Assembly: GCA_044450465.1 (NCBI GenBank) | Contig: JBIOJB010000003.1 | Span: 1-52,282 of the forward strand | Source of the DNA: JBIOJB01 sp044450465 | GTDB lineage: Bacteria; Chloroflexota; Dormibacteria; Dormibacterales; Dormibacteraceae | Length of the DNA: 52,282 nt | Direction of reading: 5' to 3' | In this document: positions 24,040-32,026 of the stretch, in pieces | How the letters are laid out: every line of letters begins with the position of its first letter | Numbering within the stretch: the first letter of the stretch is position 1 | Notes under the pieces: model-generated | What the model saw: the letters and a program-made list of their open reading frames with translations, nothing else | Told to the model about the DNA's origin: nothing | The model's database searches: none | Program-made: the position numbers and the translations under genes

Positions 24040-26378
24040 TTGCGTGCCTCCTTCATCTGTTTCCAGAGACGATCCGGACTGGCTGGCATATCGACATGCT
24101 TGATGCCCATCGGCGACAGCGCGTCGCAGATGGCGTTGATGACTGCGATCGACGATGCGATGGTGCCGGCCTCGCCGATTCCCTTCACGCCCAACTCGTT
24201 CGTCGGGCTCGGGGTGATGGTGCGACCGAGCTCGAACTTTGGAAACTCGTTCGCGGTGGGGACCATATAGTCCGTAAGCGTTCCCGTCTTCATCTGCCCG
24301 GATTCTTCGTCGTAGACGACCTCTTCGAACAGGGCCTGCGCGATGCCCTGCGCGATGCCTCCATGCAGCTGACCGTCGACGATCATCGGGTTGATGATGT
24401 TTCCGCAGTCATCGACTGCGATGTATCGCTGGAGATCCACCGCTCCCGTTTCCGGGTCGACCTCCACAACCGCGATGTGGGTGCCGAACGGCCAGACGAA
24501 GTTGCTCGGGTCGTAGTAGGCGACCGCCTCCAGCCCGTGTTCCATGCCCTCCGGGAGCCCCGCGCCGAACGATGCGAACGCGATCTCGCTCATCGCCTTG
24601 CGCTTGTCGGGGCTGCCCTTCACGTAGAACTGGCCCTGGTCGAAGACGACGTCCTCCTCGGCGGCTTCGAAGATGTGCGCCGCGAGCTTTCTGGCTTTGT
24701 CGACGATCTTCTTGGACGCCTTGTGGACGGCCATTCCACCCACCGCCAGCGAACGGCTGCCGTACGTCCCGTAACCGAAAGCCGGGCCCTCAGCGGTATC
24801 GCCGTGCCGCAGCTCGATCATGTCGTACGGAATGCCGAGAGTGTCGGCAACAATCTGCGGGAAGGTCGTGTCGTGACCCTGACCGTGTGAGTGAGTCCCG
24901 ACGTAGACGGTGACCGAGCCTGTGGGGAAGACCCGCACCTGCGCGCTTTCGACCAGAGCGATGCCGCCTGTGGCCGGCGCGGTGCCGGCGCTGGGGCCGA
25001 ACCCGCAGATCTCGATCCAGCTCGAGATCCCGATCCCGAGATAATGGCCCTTCTTGCGCGCTTCGGCCTGCTCCTTGCGGAGCTTGTCGTAACCGGCGAT
25101 CTCCATCGCCTTGTCCATCGCCTTTTCGTAGGCGCCGGAGTCGTAGACGAGTCCGAAATGGCTCGTGTGCGGAAACTCGGTGATGAAGTTCTTGCGACGA
25201 ATCGCCGCGGGATCCATCTTCAGCTCCGCCGCCAACAGATCGATCATCCGCTCGCAGAGGTGAGTTGCCTCCGGGCGGCCCGCGCCTCGGTATGGGTCGG
25301 TCGGAACTTTGTTCGTCAGCACGCCGACCGTGCGCGTCGCGACGTGCTTCCAGTTGTAGGCACCGCCTGCGAGGAGACAGGCACACGCCTGGAACGCGCC
25401 GAACGTCCCTACGTAGGCGCCGATGTCCAGGTACTGCGTGACCTTCAGAGCGACGAGGGTGCCGTCCTTCTTGGCGCCGGCCTCGACGTCGAACACCTGG
25501 CCCCGGCCGTGCGTCGTCGTCTGAAGCGACTCCGTGCGCGTCTCGATCCACTTGACGGGCCTGCCTGTCAATTTGGCGGCGGCCGGAACGAGGTAGTCCT
25601 CCGAGTAAGGGCTGATCTTGCTGCCGAATCCACCACCGACGTCCGGCGAGATGATCCGGATCCTGGTCTCCGGCATACCCAGCGCGCCGGCCAGGAACAG
25701 CCTGATGAAGTGGGGGTTCTGGCTCGACATCCAGATGGTCATGCTGCGGTCGGGGTGGGAGTACTCGGCGAGCACGCCGCGGGGCTCCATGGGAGTCGGC
25801 GCGAGGCGCTGCTGGAGGATGCGCTGCTTCACCACCACGTCCGCGCCCTTCATGGCTTCAGGGTCGTCCGGGATGTAGGTGAGGTCCCAGCCGACGTTGT
25901 CCGGAGCTCCGCTGTGCGCCTTGGGGCTCTTGGCGTCGAGCGCCTTGTCCAGGTCCATGACCGCCGGGAGGGGCTCGTAGTCGACATCCACTAGGTTGGC
26001 GGCGTCCGAGGCCTGGTATTTCGTCTCGGCGATCACCACCGCGACGGGCTCACCCTGGTAGGCGACCTCGCTTTCGGCGATGGGGAACCGCGGTGGGACT
26101 TGCTTCTTGTCGGCGACGAACGCGGGAGCCGCCGGCATTGTCCCCGCGATCACCTTGGCGATGTCCTTGTGCGTGAAGATCGCCACCACGCCGGGCGCCT
26201 TGGACGCCTTGGACGTGTCGATCTTCTTGATGAGAGCGTGAGCATGAGGGCTGCGCACGACCGCGAGGAAAGTGGTGCCTGGTCGCGTGAAATCGTCGAT
26301 GTAACGGCCTTCGCCGCTGACGAGGCGAGGGTCCTCGCGGCGATGGATCTTGGCGCCGATCATGGTCGTGATGGCCAT
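24036..26378 (-). CDS. coxL: Molybdenum hydroxylase large subunit, CoxL-like with a form II-like active-site loop
   Basis: A 780-aa Moco-binding subunit of the xanthine oxidase family. It has 'IISPDVGGGFGSKISPYSED', 'GIALVESAQVRVFPTGSV', 'THSHGQGHDTTFPQIVAD' and, near the C-terminus, 'ELGVKGIGEAGT' with the catalytic Glu. The diagnostic loop reads PYRGAGR at residues 362-368. Bona fide (form I) CO dehydrogenases have AYXCSFR with the Cu-binding Cys; form II enzymes have AYRGAGR. This protein lacks the Cys and fits form II apart from Pro for Ala. It starts 3 bp after the coxS stop with GGAGGAG upstream. The physiological substrate is therefore open. Confidence 0.9.
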   Translation of the reverse strand: MAITTMIGAKIHRREDPRLVSGEGRYIDDFTRPGTTFLAVVRSPHAHALIKKIDTSKASKAPGVVAIFTHKDIAKVIAGTMPAAPAFVADKKQVPPRFPIAESEVAYQGEPVAVVIAETKYQASDAANLVDVDYEPLPAVMDLDKALDAKSPKAHSGAPDNVGWDLTYIPDDPEAMKGADVVVKQRILQQRLAPTPMEPRGVLAEYSHPDRSMTIWMSSQNPHFIRLFLAGALGMPETRIRIISPDVGGGFGSKISPYSEDYLVPAAAKLTGRPVKWIETRTESLQTTTHGRGQVFDVEAGAKKDGTLVALKVTQYLDIGAYVGTFGAFQACACLLAGGAYNWKHVATRTVGVLTNKVPTDPYRGAGRPEATHLCERMIDLLAAELKMDPAAIRRKNFITEFPHTSHFGLVYDSGAYEKAMDKAMEIAGYDKLRKEQAEARKKGHYLGIGISSWIEICGFGPSAGTAPATGGIALVESAQVRVFPTGSVTVYVGTHSHGQGHDTTFPQIVADTLGIPYDMIELRHGDTAEGPAFGYGTYGSRSLAVGGMAVHKASKKIVDKARKLAAHIFEAAEEDVVFDQGQFYVKGSPDKRKAMSEIAFASFGAGLPEGMEHGLEAVAYYDPSNFVWPFGTHIAVVEVDPETGAVDLQRYIAVDDCGNIINPMIVDGQLHGGIAQGIAQALFEEVVYDEESGQMKTGTLTDYMVPTANEFPKFELGRTITPSPTNELGVKGIGEAGTIASSIAVINAICDALSPMGIKHVDMPASPDRLWKQMKEARK

Positions 26379-26381
26379 CGG

Positions 26382-26873
26382 TCAGCTCCTCCTGGCTGCG
26401 GCGGAGCCCTGCATGGCCTTGGCCGCGGACTGCACCGACTTCACGATGTTGACGTAGCCGGTGCAGCGGCACAGGTTGCCTTCGAGACCCTTCCGAATCT
26501 CGTCCTCGGTTGGATTCGGGTTCTGCGACAGGAGGTAGCTGGCGGCCATGATGAAGCCGGGCGTGCAGTAGCCGCACTGCAGGCCGTGCTCGTCCCAGAA
26601 GGCCTGCTGCAGGGGGTGCAGCTCACCGTCTTTGGCCATGCCCTCGATGGTGGTGAGGCTCTTACCCTCAGCCTGGACGGCGAACATCGTGCAGCTCTTC
26701 ACTGCCTTGCCGTCGACCAGGATGGTGCAGGCGCCGCACTGACTCGTATCGCAACCGACGTGCGTGCCGGTCAGCCCGACAACGTCCCGGAGGTAGTGCA
26801 CGAGCAGCAGTCGCGATTCGACTTCGTGCTCGTGCCTGCGGCTGTTGACTGTAGTGGCGACCTTGTGCTTCAT
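26382..26873 (-). CDS. coxS: Molybdenum hydroxylase small 2Fe-2S subunit, CoxS-like
   Basis: A 163-aa subunit with two 2Fe-2S clusters. The plant-type ferredoxin cluster uses Cys in 'HVGCDTSQCGACTILVDG' and 'VKSC'; the second, alpha-helical cluster uses 'LQCGYCTPGF' and 'GNLCRCTGYVNIV'. ATG 26873 is chosen because GGAGGAG lies just before it and an upstream in-frame TTG falls on that site itself. First gene of the leftward cox operon; the order S-L-M is that of form II clusters, whereas form I is M-S-L. Confidence 0.94.
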   Translation of the reverse strand: MKHKVATTVNSRRHEHEVESRLLLVHYLRDVVGLTGTHVGCDTSQCGACTILVDGKAVKSCTMFAVQAEGKSLTTIEGMAKDGELHPLQQAFWDEHGLQCGYCTPGFIMAASYLLSQNPNPTEDEIRKGLEGNLCRCTGYVNIVKSVQSAAKAMQGSAAARRS

Positions 26874-26972
26874 AAGCTCCTCCAAATCCCCCTCTTACGT
26901 GCAGGCAGCAGGCAACCGGCGGCGCGGGTGGCCCACCGCGGGCAACACTATTGCGCTACTTTTAGCGCCGAA

Positions 26973-27596
26973 ATGCAACTGGAAAATTCATTTGCGGTCA
27001 ATGCACCCCCGGACCAAGTGTTCGCTTACCTATTGGAAGTGAACAAGGTGGTCGGGTGCGTTCCCGGGGCCGAGCTGTCCGAGGTCGTCGACCCCACCAC
27101 CTTCAAGGGGAAGGTCAAGGTCAAGGTCGGACCCATCACGGTGGCCTACAACGGAACCGCCACGATCGCCGACCGCAACGACGTCGAGCGATCGGCGAAC
27201 CTGGTCGCGGAGGGCCGCGAGACGACCGGCCCAGGCTCGGCTCGCGCCAAAGCCACGATGAAGGTCGACGCCGACGGAGCGGGGTCGATCGTCAAGATCG
27301 TGACGGATTACAGCGTGGCCGGCCGGGTGGCGCAGTTCGGGCGCGGCGTGATGGAAGACGTCTCGCGCCGCATCGTCAACGACATGGCCGCCTGCATCAA
27401 AGCGAATCTCGAGGCTGCGCAGGTGGCACCTGAAGCCCCAGGGGGAGCGGCCGGTTGGAGCGGATACGCCGCCGCGGGCGCCGGGGCCACCACCGCGCCG
27501 GCGGCCACGACCGCAAAACCGGTTAACGCGCTTGCCCTTCTCTTCTCGGTTCTATGGGCGCGGCTGAAGAGGTTGTTCTCGCCCAGATCAGCCTAG
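26973..27596 (+). CDS. coxG: CoxG-like SRPBCC protein with a C-terminal hydrophobic anchor
   Basis: A 207-aa protein from ATG 26973. Residues 1-150 are the CoxG/SRPBCC fold ('MQLENSFAVNAPPDQVFAYL', 'VVGCVPGAELSEV', 'FKGKVKVKVGPITVAYNG'). An Ala/Thr/Gly-rich linker follows, then a hydrophobic tail 'ALALLFSVLWARLKRLF'. CoxG is reported to recruit CO dehydrogenase to the cytoplasmic membrane; a helix then basic residues at the C-terminus suits that job. It is divergent from coxS with about 100 bp between starts and overlaps the end of the next convergent gene by 9 bp. Confidence 0.87.
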   Translation: MQLENSFAVNAPPDQVFAYLLEVNKVVGCVPGAELSEVVDPTTFKGKVKVKVGPITVAYNGTATIADRNDVERSANLVAEGRETTGPGSARAKATMKVDADGAGSIVKIVTDYSVAGRVAQFGRGVMEDVSRRIVNDMAACIKANLEAAQVAPEAPGGAAGWSGYAAAGAGATTAPAATTAKPVNALALLFSVLWARLKRLFSPRSA

Positions 27597-28100
27597 GAAC
27601 ACGGCCAGCATCTGGTCGCGGTTGACCCAGATGGTCGGCTGGGTCCAGCTCTTGCCGCTCACTCCAACCATGGTCACCGTGGCGTCGAGGATGGGAAAGA
27701 ACCTGGCCCTGAGCAGTATCTCGGTGTGCATCGCGGGCTCGGTCGCCTTCGAAAACTCGGCCGCGCCGGTGACCATGAACGACGAGGCCTGGAACATAAC
27801 GTAGCGGCGCAAAATCTCCCCCACCTGATCCGGCGCCGGCGGCTCGGGGTCGATGGTCCTTATGCCTCCCACGAGAGACTTGTTGAAGAGGCCTTCGGGC
27901 ACCCCGGCAAGCGGCACCGCGCCGGGTAGCAGCGGCTCCGCGCTCACGTTGCGGAGGATGAAGTGAACTTCGTTGTCGTTCATCGTCTCGCGGAGGCGAC
28001 CGCGAATTTGAACCTCGGCCGTAAGGCGCTGATACGCGGTCAGCACGTCGACCTTCCGCCACACGATGCCCGGGCTGATCGCTCCTGTCGTTGGGGCCAT
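27588..28100 (-). CDS. Hypothetical protein (170 aa) convergent with coxG
   Basis: ATG 28100 opens a 170-aa protein with no signal peptide or membrane segment. Visible parts include 'VDVLTAYQRLTAEVQIRG', 'NEVHFILRNVSAEPLLPGAV' and 'ILDATVTMVGVSGKSWTQPT'. The alternation of hydrophobic residues suggests a beta-rich soluble fold. I do not recognise a family. It overlaps coxG at the 3' ends and is divergent from the amidase. Codon and amino acid composition look like a real gene. Confidence 0.6.
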   Translation of the reverse strand: MAPTTGAISPGIVWRKVDVLTAYQRLTAEVQIRGRLRETMNDNEVHFILRNVSAEPLLPGAVPLAGVPEGLFNKSLVGGIRTIDPEPPAPDQVGEILRRYVMFQASSFMVTGAAEFSKATEPAMHTEILLRARFFPILDATVTMVGVSGKSWTQPTIWVNRDQMLAVFLG

Positions 28101-28177
28101 AACAGGCGAGGATAACGCCCCCGCCGGTCGGTGGGTGCTGCAAACGCCGGTCTCCATCGAGAAACGACAATGGGCGG

Positions 28178-29329
28178 ATGCGAGTGGACGACGCCAGGCG
28201 CCGGATCAGCGAGCGGTCGGATCTGAACGCCTTCATCTCGGTGTCAGCCGAGCAGGGCGCGGGAGAGGTCGTGGCGGTAAAGGACCTGATCGACGTGGCG
28301 GGCATGGTGACCACGGCCGGCGGAGTGATCCTCCCGAACGCGCCGGCCGGCGCGGATGCGCCCGTCATCCAGCGCCTCCGGAAGCACGGGTGCGTGATGG
28401 TGGGAAAGACGAACCTGCACGAGTTCGCCTACGGAGTGACCAGCGTCAACCCGCACTTCGGCACCGTGCGCAACCCGCATGACCCAGGCCGCGTGGCCGG
28501 CGGCTCATCGGGTGGCTCGGCCGTCGCCGTCGCCGCCGGGATGTGCGACTGGGCGATCGGAAGCGATACGGGCGGCTCGATCCGAATACCCGCCTCCCTG
28601 TGCGGTGTCGCCGGATTCAAGCCTGCACTTGGCAGCATCGACACCACCGGGGTGATCCCTCTGAGCTGGTCGCTCGACACGCTCGGGCCGCTTGCTCCGG
28701 ACATGGCGCAAACGGCTCGCGCCTATTCGATGATGTCGGGCGAGCCGCCGGTGGCCGAGGCTGATCGGGCGCCCCGGCTCGCGGTTCCGGCTGGATGGGC
28801 GACCGGCCTGGACGAACAGACCGCCGCGGCATGGCAGGTGGTGTCTCGGGGTGTTCCGGAGATTGAGTTCGCCGATCGCAGCGCCCTGTTTCAGGTAGGC
28901 CTGGTGATCCTTCTGGTGGACGCGGCCGCGTACCACCGTCTGTGGGCGTCCCAGTGGCCCGAGAAATACGGCGCCGACGTTCTGGCCCACATCCGGCGCG
29001 GTCTGGAGATCTCAGGCACCGAGTACGTGGAGGCGGTCCGTGAGAGGAGGAATCTGCAGGCCGCGGCTGCGCGCGCCATGGTCGGACTCGATGCGCTGCT
29101 GCTGCCGGCGACAGCGATCGTCGCGCCTGCGGTGGACGCGGGCAGCGAGGTTCGCGAACCGCTGGCTCGATTCACCCGGCCGTTCAACACCACCGGCCAG
29201 CCCGTGGCCGTGCTGCCGGCTCCTGTAGCTGGTCTTCCAGTCGGGATTCAGGTCATCGGAACGTCCAACGAGGGGACTCTGCGAGCCGCCCTGTGGCTCG
29301 AGCGGCGCTGGCGGGAACTCGCCGCGTGA
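28178..29329 (+). CDS. Amidase-signature family amidohydrolase
   Basis: A 383-aa amidase with the Ser-cisSer-Lys triad: Lys35 in 'VVAVKDLIDVAG', Ser110 in 'VAGGSSGGSAVAVAAG' and nucleophile Ser134 in 'GSDTGGSIRIPASLCGVAG'. 'GVTSVNPHFGTVRNP' and 'SLDTLGPLAPDMAQTA' are also typical. It is shorter than GatA (about 480 aa) and has a reduced C-terminal region, so it is probably a small-amide hydrolase rather than the transamidosome subunit. It overlaps the following methyltransferase (GTGA). Confidence 0.88.
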   Translation: MRVDDARRRISERSDLNAFISVSAEQGAGEVVAVKDLIDVAGMVTTAGGVILPNAPAGADAPVIQRLRKHGCVMVGKTNLHEFAYGVTSVNPHFGTVRNPHDPGRVAGGSSGGSAVAVAAGMCDWAIGSDTGGSIRIPASLCGVAGFKPALGSIDTTGVIPLSWSLDTLGPLAPDMAQTARAYSMMSGEPPVAEADRAPRLAVPAGWATGLDEQTAAAWQVVSRGVPEIEFADRSALFQVGLVILLVDAAAYHRLWASQWPEKYGADVLAHIRRGLEISGTEYVEAVRERRNLQAAAARAMVGLDALLLPATAIVAPAVDAGSEVREPLARFTRPFNTTGQPVAVLPAPVAGLPVGIQVIGTSNEGTLRAALWLERRWRELAA

Positions 29330-30147
29330 AATCGAAAGAGCTGTTTCCCGCCGTCTTCGGACGGCACGCGCAGGCGTATCAACGGCGGCTGGACGAGCTG
29401 ATGACCCGCGGCGAGGCACGCGGCCGCCAGCGGGTGCTGGACCTGGTGCAGGCCAGGCCGGGCGATCGCGTTGTCGACCTCGCCTGCGGCCCAGGCACCT
29501 TGACGCGAAGGCTGGCGGCGCTCGTGGGCCCACAAGGGAGCGTCGTCGGCGTCGACCTTTCGGCCGGAATGATCGCGCTGGCGCGCAAGACAGCTCCCGT
29601 CAACGCGACATTCGAGGTGATGGACATCGAGAGCCTGTCGCTTCCGAACGGCGCATTCGACGGTGCCACATGCGGGCACGGGCTCCAGTTCGCGCCGAAC
29701 CTGGGAAAGGCTCTGGGTGAAGCGAGGCGAGTGCTGCGGACCGGCGGACGGCTGGCCGCCAGCGTCCCGCTGCAGGGCCCGCGCGAACGGGCCTGGGAGA
29801 TCGTCGACCAGGTCATCGATCGCCGGCTGCCGCCGGCGCCAGAGGCGGAGGACAGCGGTGCGACCCGTGAAGTCGTCGGGGACGCAAATCGATTCAAGCA
29901 TGCAGCGCTGGATGCCGGCTTCAGCTCCGCCGAAGTCGAGATCGTCGAAGAGAAAGTCCGGTGGGAGTCTGCCGAACAGCTCGTCGCGCTGCTGACAAGC
30001 TGGTGGGATTGCGCAGCCCGCATGGAGGGCCTGGCCGAAGAGGCGCGAGGCTCAATTGCAACGGAAGCGGTTGATGCGCTTCGGCGCGAGTACCCCGGTC
30101 CCATCGGCACGGTCGGGCGAAACCACGTTCTGGTCGCCACAGCCTGA
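29326..30147 (+). CDS. Class I SAM-dependent methyltransferase (UbiE/MenG-like fold)
   Basis: A 273-aa methyltransferase from GTG 29326, which overlaps the amidase stop. Motif I is 'GDRVVDLACGPGTLTRRLAA', motif II 'GSVVGVDLSAGMIALARKT', then 'NGAFDGATCGHGLQFAPNLG' and 'EARRVLRTGGRLAASVP'. The fold is that of UbiE/MenG-type enzymes. A menaquinone C-methyltransferase is needed by this organism and none is seen beside the men genes, but nothing in this sequence proves that substrate. It is followed 8 bp later by a membrane protein. Confidence 0.82.
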   Translation: MKSKELFPAVFGRHAQAYQRRLDELMTRGEARGRQRVLDLVQARPGDRVVDLACGPGTLTRRLAALVGPQGSVVGVDLSAGMIALARKTAPVNATFEVMDIESLSLPNGAFDGATCGHGLQFAPNLGKALGEARRVLRTGGRLAASVPLQGPRERAWEIVDQVIDRRLPPAPEAEDSGATREVVGDANRFKHAALDAGFSSAEVEIVEEKVRWESAEQLVALLTSWWDCAARMEGLAEEARGSIATEAVDALRREYPGPIGTVGRNHVLVATA

Positions 30148-30155
30148 CCTGGGCC

Positions 30156-30551
30156 GTGACCGTGCCTCGCCCGAGCGTATTTCTCCGGCTCGTCGCCTTT
30201 GCCGTGCCCGCAGCGCTGGCCATGGCAGGGCTGCAGCCTCTGCTCGCCGCAGCGGCCGGGGCGATTGACGTGCGGTGGGCGCTCGGGCTGGCGGCGCCTG
30301 CTGTCGCGGTGGCGCTGCTCATCTTCGGAGCCGCCAGGGTGGCGGATCCCGGTGACTCAGCTCAGCCGCCCTGGTACTCGGCGTGGCTGCTGCTGCCGGG
30401 AGCGTTCTTCCTCGCCGGCGCGGCCGGCATGTGCGTGCTTGGTGCGCTGTCGCAGCTCGCCCTCATCAACTCCGCCATGTGGGCGCTACTGCTCGCCGGC
30501 TCACTCTCATGGAGCGCCGGCCTGGTGCTGGTCCGGCGCGGCTCCCGCTGA
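30156..30551 (+). CDS. Small membrane protein (131 aa), unknown
   Basis: A GTG-started 131-aa protein with four hydrophobic segments (about residues 8-32, 38-60, 72-96 and 100-124) and a short basic tail. There are no charged residues within the helices and no recognised motif. It follows the methyltransferase by 8 bp and is probably co-transcribed with it. Downstream, 126 bp to the next (convergent) gene hold GC-rich sequence without a clear gene. Confidence 0.6.
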   Translation: MTVPRPSVFLRLVAFAVPAALAMAGLQPLLAAAAGAIDVRWALGLAAPAVAVALLIFGAARVADPGDSAQPPWYSAWLLLPGAFFLAGAAGMCVLGALSQLALINSAMWALLLAGSLSWSAGLVLVRRGSR

Positions 30552-30677
30552 TGTCGGGGGCCTCCGCGGGCCCTCCCACTCCCGTCCGGCCCCTCCCCCG
30601 CCGGCCACTTCCTGCACGAACCTTAGGGCCGAAAAATCACAGGTGAAAAGCCCGCCTGTTAACGAGCCTGCAGATCC

Positions 30678-31601
30678 CTAGCCGGCAGCCCGCGAGTGCG
30701 TCATGCCGGCTCCCCCGGCAACGGTGCGCCGAAGGCAGACCGCCACCCACATCCTGTACGGGCGCCAGGACTCAGCGATCTTCTCGAGCCGCGCCGCATC
30801 GGGGACCTCGTCCAGGCCATACACCTCCCTGACCGCGTCCATCAATCGGGGCTCCTTGGCCGGCAACTCATCCACCGCACTCAGGGCGCGCAGCCTCACC
30901 AGGTTCGAGCCGAACTCGCCGATCCCGTGAAGCTCCTGCAGCTTTGCGAGTGCTTCCGGGCGCCCCATTTCGCGCAGCCTTTCGGTGTCCAGGTCTCCGG
31001 CGAGCGCCGACCGACCGAGCGCGTTCAGGTACTCGACCTTGCGCCCGAACAGGCCCTGGAACTTTTCGAGCCGAACGAGGTCCTTCGGGCTGGGAAAGCA
31101 GTAGAGGCGGTGTCCGTGAATGTCGACCGCGCTGCCCAGCTCCCTACACATTCGTTCCTTGATGCCCTGTCCCTGCCGCATCGAGATGCGCGATGACATC
31201 AAGCACCACGCGGCAGCCTCGTAAGCATTGGACCAGTTGACCGGCCGGAACCCGGGAAACATCTTCTGCAGGCGCCCGACCACTGCATCCTTCACGCCGA
31301 CCGCCGGCCACCCGACCCCGTCAACGTCAAGGCTAAGAATCCGATCCACCTGCCGGCGCACCACCGCAGTGCTTGCGTCGCCGTACACCAGCCCGCGGAC
31401 GCGGCCCGACTCAGCCTGGGTGAGGCACACGCCCGCCGGCGCCCAGTCGCCATCGCACAGGAAGGCGAGATGCAGGTGGCCGGCGGTCTTGCCCCCTTCG
31501 GAGGGCGCCTCATGCCAGGCGTCGATGAACCCGGCGCTCTCTTTTAGCGAATAGCCGCCCCGCGGCTCGAGCTCGAAGCTCGCGCTGGACGCGGCCGTCA
31601 T
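30678..31601 (-). CDS. HhH-GPD DNA glycosylase of the AlkA-like type with Glu at the catalytic position
   Basis: A 307-aa protein from ATG 31601 (GTG 31622 is possible). The C-terminal half has a helix-hairpin-helix 'LQELHGIGEFGSNLVRLRAL' followed by 'SAVDELPAKEPRLMDAVREV' and 'ESWRPYRMWVAVCLRRT', matching the glycosylase fold. In AlkA the loop reads D-x-x-P-x-x-D with the last Asp catalytic; here that position is Glu. The N-terminal 110 residues resemble the AlkA N-terminal domain. Likely an alkyl- or oxidised-base glycosylase; the Glu may be family-specific. Confidence 0.75.
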   Translation of the reverse strand: MTAASSASFELEPRGGYSLKESAGFIDAWHEAPSEGGKTAGHLHLAFLCDGDWAPAGVCLTQAESGRVRGLVYGDASTAVVRRQVDRILSLDVDGVGWPAVGVKDAVVGRLQKMFPGFRPVNWSNAYEAAAWCLMSSRISMRQGQGIKERMCRELGSAVDIHGHRLYCFPSPKDLVRLEKFQGLFGRKVEYLNALGRSALAGDLDTERLREMGRPEALAKLQELHGIGEFGSNLVRLRALSAVDELPAKEPRLMDAVREVYGLDEVPDAARLEKIAESWRPYRMWVAVCLRRTVAGGAGMTHSRAAG

Positions 31602-31667
31602 CCGCGCACAGTCACGAAGCACAGCCGGCCACCGCTGGGCGGCCGGCGTCCATGCAAAGAGGCCTGC

Positions 31668-31871
31668 CTAAGCGAGCTTGATCCGGTTCGCCCGGGGGCC
31701 CTTCTGGCTCGGTTCGATCTCGAACGAGACGCGCTCGCCGCCGGCCAGCGAATCGAAGTTCACGCTCGAGTCAAGGCCGGTCCGGTGGAAGAAATATTCG
31801 CGTCCGTCTTCAGCGGCGATGAAGCCAAACCCGCGGTCGGAGACCAACTTCTTGATGGTGCCTGTCGGCAT
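31668..31871 (-). CDS. Cold-shock domain protein (CspA family)
   Basis: A 67-aa single cold-shock domain. 'GTIKKLVSDRGFGFIAAEDG' carries RNP1 (RGFGFI) and 'REYFFHRTGL' carries RNP2, which bind single-stranded RNA/DNA. 'ERVSFEIEPSQKGPRANRIK' closes the barrel. ATG 31871 is chosen over TTG 31877 because GAGGAG lies six bases before the ATG. A 10-bp perfect inverted repeat sits immediately upstream of that ribosome binding site, suggesting post-transcriptional control typical of cold-shock genes. Confidence 0.92.
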   Translation of the reverse strand: MPTGTIKKLVSDRGFGFIAAEDGREYFFHRTGLDSSVNFDSLAGGERVSFEIEPSQKGPRANRIKLA

Positions 31872-31883
31872 CGCCAACTCCTC

Positions 31884-31925
31884 TTCTCGAAAGCATTGTC
31901 ACGAACGCTCGGGCCCTTTCGAGAA
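31884..31925 (-). promoter_or_regulatory. Hairpin in the cold-shock gene leader
   Basis: TTCTCGAAAG at 31884-31893 is the exact reverse complement of CTTTCGAGAA at 31916-31925, with a 22-nt spacer. On the minus strand the 3' arm runs straight into GAGGAG, the ribosome binding site of the cold-shock gene, so folding would place the site at the base of a stem. A temperature- or Csp-responsive leader is a reasonable inference. Confidence 0.55.
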
Positions 31926-32026
31926 CATCGCGACCGCGGCGAACATCGCCCGACATCCGGGCGACCGAATTACCTTACCACCCCCCCGGCAAGGCAAATC
32001 AAGCGACTTGACAAGCCGGATTCCGG

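Noticed and set aside
21027..26873. Calling the operon a proven aerobic CO dehydrogenase
   Set aside because: The AYXCSFR motif of characterised CO dehydrogenases is absent, so only a CoxL-like molybdenum hydroxylase can be supported.
29326..30147. Naming the methyltransferase menG/ubiE
   Set aside because: Fold and motif I agree, but it is 13 kb from the men genes, beside an amidase, and no substrate-specific residue could be identified.
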